Shown piece after piece: positions 45,221 to 53,030 of a stretch of 64,000 nucleotides of DNA. Source of the DNA: Salegentibacter salarius (GTDB lineage Bacteria; Bacteroidota; Bacteroidia; Flavobacteriales; Flavobacteriaceae); assembly GCF_900168265.1 (NCBI RefSeq), contig NZ_FVZF01000001.1, positions 186,001 to 250,000 of the forward strand. The letters are read 5' to 3'. The translations under genes and the position numbers were made by a program. A model generated the notes under the pieces. That model did not search any database. It was not told the DNA's origin and saw nothing but the letters and a program-made list of their open reading frames with translations. Position 1 is the stretch's first letter. Each line of letters starts with the position of its first letter.

Positions 45221-46024
45221 TTACTCTTTACCTAATTCCACGGCTCTATCAAAGGCAGCATAAGCAGCATCTTTTATAAGCTCTTCTACATTGTTATCAT
45301 CCATAGAGTCTAATGCTGCGCGAGTAGTACCTCCTTTAGAAGCAACACGCTCCATCCAGGTACTTGGAGAAAGATCTGATTCGTTGAAAAGTTTTACAGC
45401 ACCTTCAAATGTTTGGCTTACCAATACTTTAGAGTCGTTTTTGGAGAAGCCCATTTTTAATGCTGCTTCTAACATTGAATTCATAAAGTAGAAAACGTAA
45501 GCCGGTCCACTTCCTGAAATTCCTGTAGAGGCATCTATAAAGTTCTCAGTCTCTACATGAATAGATGCTCCTGTAGTGTCCAATAAATTTCTTACCATTA
45601 ATAATTCTACCCTGGATACTTCTTTAGCTTCTGTAAAAGAAGTAACTCCTTTTCCTACCTGAGCGGGAAGATTTGGCATTGAACGAACAACTTTTTTAAC
45701 GTCTAAGCCCTCTTGTATTTTCTGTATCGTTACTCCGGCCATCAGTGAAACAAAAATTTGCTGATCGTTTACCAGAGGTTTTATCTCTTCAAATAAAGAA
45801 TCACAGTGATATGGTTTTACAGCAATAAATACGATGTCTGCTTTTGGAAGACATTCTTCTATATCATCATAAACGTCAAAATGATCTATCTTACTAAGGG
45901 TGGTAATAACCTCGGCAGATTTATCGAAAATCATAAGGTTTCGATGATTAAGCAGACTAGACTTCGCCATTCCTTCAGCGTAAGTTAGTCCCATATTTCC
46001 TGCTCCAATAACTAATACTTTCAT
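45221..46024 (-). CDS. proC: Pyrroline-5-carboxylate reductase
   Basis: A 267-residue NAD(P)H-dependent reductase completing proline synthesis. The Rossmann start KVLVIGAGNMGLTYAEGM, VFIAVKPYHCDSL, the GISGSGPAYVFYFMNSMLEA helix near residue 172 and VASKGGTTRAALDSM near residue 234 are diagnostic. It is the first gene of proCBA on the minus strand. Confidence 0.95.
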   Translation of the reverse strand: MKVLVIGAGNMGLTYAEGMAKSSLLNHRNLMIFDKSAEVITTLSKIDHFDVYDDIEECLPKADIVFIAVKPYHCDSLFEEIKPLVNDQQIFVSLMAGVTIQKIQEGLDVKKVVRSMPNLPAQVGKGVTSFTEAKEVSRVELLMVRNLLDTTGASIHVETENFIDASTGISGSGPAYVFYFMNSMLEAALKMGFSKNDSKVLVSQTFEGAVKLFNESDLSPSTWMERVASKGGTTRAALDSMDDNNVEELIKDAAYAAFDRAVELGKE

Positions 46025-46488
46025 TCTATATTTTTTGGTTAATTAATTCTTTTTCGACTTTTGGATAATCAAATCCGGGCTGTAAAGAACAAAGACCATA
46101 CAATGTTTCCTGCCAAACCAGCTTTGCTGGCCAAAAGCCAGGATTAAATTAAATTAATTTTGCCGGAACTAATAAAATATTAGGTTAAACTAATCTAAAA
46201 ATCATTTTCAAGATCTAGATTTAAAGCTATTGAAAAGACTAGCTAAGCCCTATGTTTAAGACGGCTATGTGCAATTTGAATTTTATCTTTTGGATTAATA
46301 CATTGCGCCACGAGTATTATTTTTTTCTTAAAATGAAGAAATCCAGACTTATATATAAGGCTAGATAAGAAAAAACTATGAGCGATAATTTAGATTGATT
46401 CTAGAGAATAACTGACAGATTCCTGCCATTATTGCAGCAGCACAGGCGCAAAATTGAACGAAAAGGTTTTCGTTGAAAAATGAGGGTT
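46025..46488. other. Intergenic region of 464 bases without a gene
   Basis: I find no ORF, RNA gene or clear promoter here. A small palindrome CCAGC/GCTGG around TTT lies near 46118-46130. The stretch from about 46240 to 46410 is AT-rich with a different texture and could be decayed sequence, but no frame gives a recognisable protein. Confidence 0.5.
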
Positions 46489-47862
46489 TTAAAGTTTTAA
46501 GCTAGTAATGTCATGAAGTTGCGGAATATCTATTTCCCAATTATAGAGATCTTTTATTTTAACTCTTAAAGAATCTAAGGCTGTAGGCTCGCCGTGAATT
46601 AAGAATACTTTTTCCGGAACATTTTTAATTTCTGAAAGCCAGTCTAATAATTCGCCCTGATCTGCATGAGCAGAGAGACTTTCGATTTTTAAAATCTTTG
46701 CCTTAACGGGGCAATACTTCCCGAAGATCTTTATTTCAGCGGCTCCATTTTCCAACTGCCTTCCACGCGTACCTTCAGCCTGGTAACCTGCTAGTAAAAC
46801 AGTAGTTTCTGGTTTATCTATTAAATAGCGTAAATAGGTGAGAACCCTGCCGCCGGTGACCATACCGCTTCCGGCAATTACTACTTTAGTTCGTTTTTCA
46901 TCTATGGTTTTCCAGGTGTCACGGTATGAAGTGATAATATTAAAATAAGAAAGCATTTTTCTAAATTCAGCTGCATCTACTTTGTGCCACTTGCTAAAAC
47001 CTTCAAATAAGCCCAGCACTTTGTTACCCATTGGGCTATCTATATAAATGGCGATATTAGGAATTTTATTTGCTTTAATTAACAGATAAAGCCTGTACAT
47101 AATACCCTGTAAACGTTCTACAGCAAAACTTGGAATAATAAGGTTGCCATTATTCCTAATAGTGTCTTTTATAGCTTCAGTAAATATTTCATCTGAATTA
47201 TCTTCGGGATGAAGCCTGTCTCCATAGGTGCTTTCCAAAAATAAATAGTCGACTTTTTCTGGTTTCTTTGGCGGTTCCAGGAGTAAGTCTTTCTCTCTTC
47301 CAATATCTCCTGAAAAAACAAAGCGTTTATTGAAAATATCCAGTTCAATAAATGCCGATCCCAGAATATGGCCATTGGCCTGATAACGATATTTTATATT
47401 TTCTGAAATTTGATACCATTCATCCAGGTTTATGCTTTGAAATAAACCAATTGCTTTTTCGGCATCTTTTGTAGTATATAAAGGTAAGGCAGGTTCGTGT
47501 TTGCTGTATTCTTCTTTATTGGCTCTTTCGGCATCTTCTTCCTGAATTTTCGCACTATCGTTTAATATCACCTCGGCAATTCCCAGGCTGGGAGGCGTGC
47601 CTAAAATTGGGTTTTTATAACCTTGTTTTACCAAACGTGGCAAATATCCGGTATGGTCCAGGTGACCGTGGGTTAATAGAATAAGGTCTATGGCTTTGGG
47701 ATCAAACGGAAAATCTTTCCAGTTGAGTTCACGTAAACTTTTAATTCCCTGGAAAAGTCCGCAGTCTATTAGAATATTTAACTCTGGAGTTTCTAAAAGG
47801 AATTTAGAGCCGGTAACTGTACCAGCCGCTCCTAAGAAATGAATTTTCACCTGATTTTCCAT
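46489..47862 (-). CDS. Metallo-beta-lactamase / beta-CASP ribonuclease-like protein
   Basis: A 457-residue beta-CASP protein of the CPSF73/RNase J-like group. The metal motif LLTHGHLDHTGY is near residue 63, the second metal site is FSGDIGREKDL, the beta-CASP block VVIAGSGMVTGGRVLTYL lies near residue 330, and the C-terminal RNA-specificity motif SLSAHADQGELLDWL near 393 is followed by FLIHGEPTALDSLRVKI. Members cleave RNA. It is the last gene of a five-gene stress operon, starting 3 bases after the nuclease-like gene, so a role in RNA turnover during stress is a fair inference. Confidence 0.9.
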   Translation of the reverse strand: MENQVKIHFLGAAGTVTGSKFLLETPELNILIDCGLFQGIKSLRELNWKDFPFDPKAIDLILLTHGHLDHTGYLPRLVKQGYKNPILGTPPSLGIAEVILNDSAKIQEEDAERANKEEYSKHEPALPLYTTKDAEKAIGLFQSINLDEWYQISENIKYRYQANGHILGSAFIELDIFNKRFVFSGDIGREKDLLLEPPKKPEKVDYLFLESTYGDRLHPEDNSDEIFTEAIKDTIRNNGNLIIPSFAVERLQGIMYRLYLLIKANKIPNIAIYIDSPMGNKVLGLFEGFSKWHKVDAAEFRKMLSYFNIITSYRDTWKTIDEKRTKVVIAGSGMVTGGRVLTYLRYLIDKPETTVLLAGYQAEGTRGRQLENGAAEIKIFGKYCPVKAKILKIESLSAHADQGELLDWLSEIKNVPEKVFLIHGEPTALDSLRVKIKDLYNWEIDIPQLHDITSLKL

Positions 47863-47865
47863 AGC

Positions 47866-48702
47866 TTAATGTTTACAAAGTTCCTCCATCTCTTTTAAAA
47901 TCCTTTTTTTACGAGGATTATGAATCCCTAAGTGATCCAGGTAAAAAGTATCATTAATAAGTTCCTGGCATAAAACCACATCGCGGCTAAGCAAAAAGTT
48001 CTTTTCCCTTTCTGAAAGCAGCGTGGAAACAGTGATAGGATATAAGCCCAATTGGTCTATTCTATCTTTAATACCTTCACCTTTTGGATAATCCCAGCTT
48101 AATAGTTTAAGGTCGCTGCATTTACCATATTTTATCGCATCTGCAGTAAACCTGGTGTTGGTAACCACCCAACCCTCTTCAAATTCCAGTTTATTTTTCC
48201 CGTTATTTCTGAAATTTTTTATATCCCGAAATCTTGAATCTATATAAAGTGGAATTTTCACATCGCTGTTTCTACCGGCATTGTGAAATTTGCATTCTAT
48301 CAATATCAATTTTGTATCGCTTTTAGCTTCCACATCAATTTCATGAGATACACATTTGCCCTGGTAGATTTTCCCGGTTTCGGTTTTATAACCACTATGA
48401 CTTAAAAGCGCCGCAATAAATTTCTCAAACGGAAAACCTGTTGGTCCCAATTCATAAATAGCGGTCTTTAATTTATATTTTGAAGCACTGGTTTTATTTC
48501 CTTCCTTCAGCAAACTAAAAGCACGGTTGTAAATTTCTTTGGTAGTGATGCCATCATAGAGTTCAGTTTTTAGCTTTTCCAGGGTGCTATTTATCAACTC
48601 ATCATTTGCGCCAGAGCGCTTTAAAGACTCAGCAACCCTATCGATAGAAAACTTAGCCTTTTCGCCGGAAGCTTTTATAACCTGTAAGTTAGAAATATCC
48701 AT
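47866..48702 (-). CDS. ATP-cone plus Mrr-type PD-(D/E)xK nuclease domain protein
   Basis: A 278-residue two-domain protein. Residues 5-90 form an ATP-cone (VIKASGEKAKFSIDRVAESL, GITTKEIYNRAFSLL), the nucleotide-sensing domain of NrdR and ribonucleotide reductases. Residues 90-190 resemble an Mrr-like restriction endonuclease domain with the metal ligands in HEIDVEA (Glu121, Asp123) and LILIECKFHN (Glu136, Lys138). The C-terminal 80 residues are unassigned. No methyltransferase gene is nearby, so a classical restriction role is unlikely. Position between three Usp genes and a ribonuclease-like gene suggests an ATP- or dATP-gated nuclease in stress or dormancy. Confidence 0.85.
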   Translation of the reverse strand: MDISNLQVIKASGEKAKFSIDRVAESLKRSGANDELINSTLEKLKTELYDGITTKEIYNRAFSLLKEGNKTSASKYKLKTAIYELGPTGFPFEKFIAALLSHSGYKTETGKIYQGKCVSHEIDVEAKSDTKLILIECKFHNAGRNSDVKIPLYIDSRFRDIKNFRNNGKNKLEFEEGWVVTNTRFTADAIKYGKCSDLKLLSWDYPKGEGIKDRIDQLGLYPITVSTLLSEREKNFLLSRDVVLCQELINDTFYLDHLGIHNPRKKRILKEMEELCKH

Positions 48703-48739
48703 TTTTAGTAGTTTTATCTGGGACTAATAATTTTTGAAA

Positions 48740-49573
48740 TTATAGATCTGCGGGCATAAAAATTATAGGAATTTGCGGTTTTTTCCCTAATTCTTTAAGC
48801 AGAGATTTAGAGAAAAGGTTTCTAAAGAAACCTCTTTTTTTATGGTTTAAAACCAATATATCGCTGTTTCTACTTTGAATAAAACTATGAATCCCTTTGG
48901 TAACTTCAATGTTTGTTAGCGTATGAAAACTATGAGAAACTTTCTCAAAACGTTCATGTAATTCTTCCTTTCTATTTTCCTGTTCCTCAGAAAGGTCTTC
49001 GGTATCCTGAATATAGAGAATTCTAATACTGGCCCTAAATTTTTTGGTCATATCTATTAGAAAATTGATCTCGGTAAGAGAAAAAGATTTGTCGAATCTT
49101 GTTGCCAATACGATTTCCTTTTTTACTTCTGGCACGTGTACGCTTTGGTCTGGGATTAGTAGAACCGGCATGTGATCTACATTTTCTATAACGTTCATGC
49201 TATTGGTGCCAAAGATCCTGTCGTCGGGTTCGTTCTCGCCTTGTGTTCCCATCACGATAAGGTCAAAAATTATATCTTTTTGAATCTCGATTATTGCATC
49301 ATTCAGCCAGGATTCTATTATTAAAGATTTAAACCTATGATTCGGGTTTTTGTTTATCACAGCTACTTCTTTTAATAGCTTTTCCATTAAAATTTTATTT
49401 TCAGTTTTTGCCTGAGATAAGCTGTATCCATTAATATCTGGTGTATAGAATTCAGGTTTACAGGCATTTAAAAAATAAAAATTGCACAAGTCATTTTGAA
49501 ACAAACTAAAGGCATAAACAGTAGCTTTCCATGCGTTGACGGAAAAATCGGTGGGGATGAGTATATTTTTCAT
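48740..49573 (-). CDS. Universal stress protein, tandem UspA domains
   Basis: A 277-residue protein made of two UspA units. The first has NILIPTDFSVNAWKATVYAF and a nucleotide-binding loop IMGTQGENEPDDRIFGTNS that matches G-x2-G-x9-G-S/T; the second unit (about 150-277) starts EIVLATRFDKSFS, lacks that loop and ends IPIIFMPADL. This is the third of three paralogous Usp genes in the operon, 2 bases after the second. The three paralogues differ widely in sequence, so the duplications are old. Confidence 0.93.
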   Translation of the reverse strand: MKNILIPTDFSVNAWKATVYAFSLFQNDLCNFYFLNACKPEFYTPDINGYSLSQAKTENKILMEKLLKEVAVINKNPNHRFKSLIIESWLNDAIIEIQKDIIFDLIVMGTQGENEPDDRIFGTNSMNVIENVDHMPVLLIPDQSVHVPEVKKEIVLATRFDKSFSLTEINFLIDMTKKFRASIRILYIQDTEDLSEEQENRKEELHERFEKVSHSFHTLTNIEVTKGIHSFIQSRNSDILVLNHKKRGFFRNLFSKSLLKELGKKPQIPIIFMPADL

Positions 49574-49575
49574 AA

Positions 49576-50424
49576 TTAGCTGAATTTTCCTGATGGGATA
49601 ACCATAAATGGAACTTTAATATGAAAACCTATTTTATTTACTACGGGCCTAAACAAAAGGTTCTCAAAAAAACTACGCTTATTGTTTACCATAAAGAGTA
49701 AATCTACAGTGTTTTTCTCCTGAAATTTTTCAATAGCTTTCGTCACACTTTTATCTTCAATTGTATTGAATTGATGCGGAAAGTCTGAGATAATTTTACT
49801 AAGGTTTTTCTTATTTTCTTCCTGTTTTTCATCAAGATCTTTTCCGAAGAAAACATGCAGGATATTAATTTTTGAGTTATGGTTTTTTACTAAATTTAAA
49901 ATTGGTTCCAGTTGGGCAGCACTAAAATTTAATTCAAAATCTGTAGGAAATAGGATGTTTACTGGTGGATGATATTCATTATCTGAAGGAATCATTAATA
50001 AAGGAGCTTTTAATTTGTTTATAGCGTGTACACTATTGGTGCCGATTAAAATTTCTTCGGCGCCGGTTGCTCCCTGGGTTCCCATAATTACCAGGTCTAT
50101 TTCTTTAGACTTCAGTTGTTCTTTCATTTCATCTATTAGTAGATTGAAAGCAGAAATCTTCTCGAAACGATGTTTTGGGTTTTTAAAATCGCGATTAATT
50201 TTTCGTTCTACTTTTCGCAGTCCGCTGAGGGAATTTTTTTTATAAGCTTCAGCGAGATTGGGTTGTGTGCTGTTATATAAAATATATTCAGAATCATATA
50301 AAACCGGTGTATAAGTATTTAGAAGGTAAAATTTACATTCTTCATCTTTAAACGCTTTAATTGCATACGCAATTGCGTTATAAGCGTTTTCTGAAAAGTC
50401 TGTGGGTAAAAGTATTTTTTTCAT
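49576..50424 (-). CDS. Universal stress protein, tandem UspA domains
   Basis: A 282-residue double Usp. The first domain begins KKILLPTDFSENAYNAIAYA and carries VIMGTQGATGAEEILIGTNS, the ATP-type loop. The second begins NILFPTDFELNFSAAQLE and lacks the loop, ending VPFMVIPSG. It sits in the middle of the three Usp genes, 12 bases after the first. Such proteins bind ATP and help survival in starvation or low oxygen; this one has no further domain that would suggest a special target. Confidence 0.93.
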   Translation of the reverse strand: MKKILLPTDFSENAYNAIAYAIKAFKDEECKFYLLNTYTPVLYDSEYILYNSTQPNLAEAYKKNSLSGLRKVERKINRDFKNPKHRFEKISAFNLLIDEMKEQLKSKEIDLVIMGTQGATGAEEILIGTNSVHAINKLKAPLLMIPSDNEYHPPVNILFPTDFELNFSAAQLEPILNLVKNHNSKINILHVFFGKDLDEKQEENKKNLSKIISDFPHQFNTIEDKSVTKAIEKFQEKNTVDLLFMVNNKRSFFENLLFRPVVNKIGFHIKVPFMVIPSGKFS

Positions 50425-50436
50425 GATTTCTAAGTT

Positions 50437-51291
50437 TTAAATGCATTCCCTATTAAAATTTTGTAAAGCAAGAAGAGGGACCTTTGGATGTAGACCTACT
50501 TTATCTATAGTAGATGTTAATAGCATATCTTCTAAATAAGTATGACGGGAATTTACCATAACCAGAAGGTCTATTTCATTGGTTGCTATAAAATCTTCTA
50601 TGGCTTTTTCCTTTTTCAATTCATCTAGTTGGTGTTCTTCTGTAATTATATTGTAGAACTGTTGTTTTAAAAATTCCAGGTTATCCTGTTGCCTCGCAGA
50701 AGTTGCCTTATGCTTAGATAGATATAGAAAGTGGATTTTAGAATTAAAATCGCGGGCAATTTCCCCAACAACCTTTAATTCTCTTTTTTGATATGGAATT
50801 AAAAAATTGGTTGGAAATAAGATGTTTTTTGGTTCCTGATAACTAAAATTCGCAGGAATAGCCAGAACAGGGCATTGCACATATTTTAATACGAGTAAGG
50901 TGTTACTTCCAAAACCAAGACCTCTATCGTTGGTGGCCCCACGGGTTCCCATGATAACGAGATCGGCATTTTCTGAATTCACCAGGCTATTAACCTCATC
51001 TACCAAATCGCCAAATGCTGCGATCAATTTTATGCTATGCCTGGGATTGCAAAACTCATCATTAATTTTTGAACTTATTGCAGTTAGCTCTGTTTCTGCC
51101 TTTGTCTTGGTAACCGCTTTTAGCTCATCTATTAATTCTTTACTTAGCAAATTTTCATCGGTATAAATCTTTTCTGCATAAGTGTTTAAAAGAATTATTT
51201 GGCTCTTTTCATACTTAAAAAGCTGGCAGGCATATCGCAGAGCGTTATAAGCATTTTCTGAAAAATCGGTGGGTAAAATTATCTTTCTCAT
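50437..51291 (-). CDS. Universal stress protein, tandem UspA domains; first gene of the stress operon
   Basis: A 284-residue double Usp. The first domain begins RKIILPTDFSENAYNALRYA and has VIMGTRGATNDRGLGFGSNT; the second starts NILFPTNFLIPYQKRELK. It heads a five-gene minus-strand operon whose gaps are 12, 2, 37 and 3 bases. Upstream lie a TAACTTTA -7-like box (51311-51318) and, 22 bases further, a Crp/Fnr-type palindrome (51341-51354). This spacing recurs at three other promoters of the cluster, so it is probably controlled by the regulator encoded at 53031-54044. Confidence 0.93.
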   Translation of the reverse strand: MRKIILPTDFSENAYNALRYACQLFKYEKSQIILLNTYAEKIYTDENLLSKELIDELKAVTKTKAETELTAISSKINDEFCNPRHSIKLIAAFGDLVDEVNSLVNSENADLVIMGTRGATNDRGLGFGSNTLLVLKYVQCPVLAIPANFSYQEPKNILFPTNFLIPYQKRELKVVGEIARDFNSKIHFLYLSKHKATSARQQDNLEFLKQQFYNIITEEHQLDELKKEKAIEDFIATNEIDLLVMVNSRHTYLEDMLLTSTIDKVGLHPKVPLLALQNFNRECI

Positions 51292-51310
51292 CTTCTGAAA
51301 CTTTGAATAT

Positions 51311-51354
51311 TAAAGTTAAGAGAATAACTAAGTTTAAACTATGAGGAAAATCAG
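51311..51354 (-). promoter_or_regulatory. Crp/Fnr-type operator and promoter of the Usp operon
   Basis: On the minus strand: CTGATTTTCCTCAT (51354-51341; TGA-N6-TCA core), 22 bases, then TAACTTTA (51318-51311). If transcription begins 7 bases after the box, the operator centre is at about -43, the place where Crp/Fnr activators replace a -33 element. The Usp ATG is at 51291. Confidence 0.6.
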
Positions 51355-51404
51355 TTTGTATCTGAATTTTAAGCTTTTACAGTTAAAAACCGCTTTAGGT
51401 TAGT

Positions 51405-51448
51405 ATGATGGGTATCATATTTATTCTCAATAATTTACAATATATTTA
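51405..51448 (+). promoter_or_regulatory. Crp/Fnr-type operator and promoter of the WG-repeat gene
   Basis: ATGATGGGTATCAT (51405-51418), a perfect palindrome with the TGA-N6-TCA core, then 22 bases, then TATATTTA (51441-51448). The WG gene starts at 51473. Spacing is identical to that at the divergent Usp promoter. Confidence 0.6.
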
Positions 51449-51472
51449 GAGATAATTTTAAAACTTCTTACA

Positions 51473-52096
51473 ATGAAAAATTTAATATTAGGAATCTTAC
51501 TAAGTATTCCGTTTGTGTTATTCGCACAAGAGCCAAAAGAGTTTGATTTTGTATCTGACCAGCAAGATGGATTTACCGCGGTAAAGCAAGGTAGTAATTG
51601 GGGTTTTTTAAATACCAGTGGCGAGCTGTTATTTGAGCTAAGAAATGATCTTGTTGCCAATGAAAATCCCAAAAGTGATAAGATTGGCGTTGCGGGGGTA
51701 AAATATCCGCAATTAAAAGATGAACGGGCCATTATTAGAAAGCAGAAAGATGGCGTTAATTATTACGGTTTTATTAATGCCGAAGGAAAAACAGTCATTG
51801 AACCAGAATTTTTGAATGTGAGCAACTTCTCTAACGGCAAAGCTCTGGCCTTAAAACTGGAAGAAGAGCGTCTTGGCGAAAACCAGCTACTGGGAAAGAA
51901 TGTAATTTCTTATAAATATGATGTGGTTCTTATAGATAAAACCGGGGAAGTCCTAAAATATTTAGAAGGGCCTTTTCCGGTTGCAGTTTCTGAAAAGAAA
52001 TTAAGAGAAGCTCCTGCAATTAATGCAAAATGGGTAGGAGAAAATGTGGCAAGCGTAAAGGGACCTAATGGTAAATGGAAAATTCATAAGCTTTAA
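51473..52096 (+). CDS. Exported WG-repeat protein
   Basis: A 207-residue protein with a signal peptide (NLILGILLSIPFVLFAQ). Two WG-type beta repeats can be seen: GSNWGFLNTSGELLFEL near residue 40 and YYGFINAEGKTVIEPEF near residue 96; a third, weaker unit is VVLIDKTGEVLKYLEGPFP. WG repeats have no fixed biochemical function and mostly act in binding. The gene is divergent from the Usp operon, has its own copy of the Crp/Fnr-type operator, and ends at a strong terminator shared with hsp20. Confidence 0.78.
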   Translation: MKNLILGILLSIPFVLFAQEPKEFDFVSDQQDGFTAVKQGSNWGFLNTSGELLFELRNDLVANENPKSDKIGVAGVKYPQLKDERAIIRKQKDGVNYYGFINAEGKTVIEPEFLNVSNFSNGKALALKLEEERLGENQLLGKNVISYKYDVVLIDKTGEVLKYLEGPFPVAVSEKKLREAPAINAKWVGENVASVKGPNGKWKIHKL

Positions 52097-52103
52097 AAAA
52101 GAA

Positions 52104-52140
52104 GATGCTGTCCCGAAATTTTTCGGGACAGCATCGTTTT
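52104..52140. terminator. Two-way terminator between the WG gene and hsp20
   Basis: A 15-bp perfect stem (GATGCTGTCCCGAAA with its complement) and a 2-base centre, with A-rich sequence on one side and T-rich on the other. It fills the 43 bases between the convergent stops. Confidence 0.92.
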
Positions 52141-52619
52141 TAAGATACATTTACCGTTTTGGCTTTTTTAGCCTTTGCAGTCTTTCTTTTCTTAAGGCTC
52201 ATTTTTAAAATACCTTCTTTGTATTTGGCTTCTACTTCTTTATCCATATCTACTTCTTCTGGCAGACTTATATTTCTGGAAAAGCTATTATAGTTAAACT
52301 CCTTTCTAACAAAACCTTCTTTTTCTTCTTCGATCTTATTTTCCTTCTCTGCAGAGATTGATAATAAACCATCTTCTATAGAGATTTTAAAATCCTCTTT
52401 TGAAAGTCCGGGAGCTGCAAGTTCAATTTCAAACTCGTTTTCTTTTTCCTTTACATTTAATGCTGGGAATAGATCTTTATCAAAATCTCCATTAAAAAAA
52501 CGGTTTAAATTAAAGATTCCTCTTTTGGTATCCATTAAGTCCGAAAAAAATGGATCGCTGGTTAAAAGTGAACTCCCCATTGCTGGAGTTCTGCGGTTGC
52601 TAGATTTAGTGATAGACAT
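52140..52619 (-). CDS. Small heat-shock protein (Hsp20/alpha-crystallin)
   Basis: A 159-residue small heat-shock protein. The alpha-crystallin domain runs from about residue 46: LNVKEKENEFEIELAAPGLS, KISIEDGLLSISAEKEN, and the closing motif EVEAKYKEGILKMSLKK (the A-x-x-x-n-G-v-L signature). A lysine/alanine-rich tail follows. It holds unfolded proteins without ATP. Its promoter region holds the fourth Crp/Fnr-type palindrome, so it may respond to the same signal as the Usp genes rather than only to heat. Confidence 0.95.
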   Translation of the reverse strand: MSITKSSNRRTPAMGSSLLTSDPFFSDLMDTKRGIFNLNRFFNGDFDKDLFPALNVKEKENEFEIELAAPGLSKEDFKISIEDGLLSISAEKENKIEEEKEGFVRKEFNYNSFSRNISLPEEVDMDKEVEAKYKEGILKMSLKKRKTAKAKKAKTVNVS

Positions 52620-52662
52620 AATATTTATAATTTAATGGTTAATAATTTGGTTTTAAAACACA

Positions 52663-52706
52663 TTAAATTACACTTAAAAAAGAGGATTTAATATGATGAA
52701 AATCAG
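52663..52706 (-). promoter_or_regulatory. Crp/Fnr-type operator and promoter of hsp20
   Basis: On the minus strand: CTGATTTTCATCAT (52706-52693), 22 bases, then TAATTTAA (52670-52663), which is a poorer -7 match (TAnnTT only). The operator differs from that of the Usp operon in one base. The hsp20 ATG is at 52619. The rest of the 411-base gap to 53031 holds one hairpin and no gene. Confidence 0.5.
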
Positions 52707-52753
52707 TTATTTGAATAATTTTCGAAGGGGTTTGGGAAAGGCTCTAAAATACA

Positions 52754-52781
52754 GAAACAGGAAGCCATTGCCTCCTGTTTC
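52754..52781 (-). terminator. Hairpin, possible terminator of the Crp/Fnr-family gene
   Basis: GAAACAGGA pairs with TCCTGTTTC over 9 bp around a 10-base loop. On the minus strand it is followed by TGTATTTTAG, only moderately T-rich. It lies 250 bases after the regulator's stop, so it may equally serve another purpose. Confidence 0.35.
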
Positions 52782-53030
52782 CTAAGAAGATATTAAGTTT
52801 ACTCTTTAACACCTGGTTGATATCAGTGATCTTACACTAAGTAAAATTTGTATATCAGGTTAAAAAATACCTTTGATATCTTCTAAATTTGACTTCTCAC
52901 TCTAATAAGTGCAAAGAAATCAAATTATTTCTATGTTATTTTCAGTTGATTATTAAGCTAAAAGTAGTTGAAGACGTACTCAAAAAAAATGATAAATGTC
53001 AAGATATTAATTTTTAACAAAATATTATAA

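Noticed and set aside
52979-52994. Possible Fnr box TTGA-N8-TCAA downstream of the regulator gene
   Set aside because: The spacing is two bases too long for the family and there is no promoter placed to use it.
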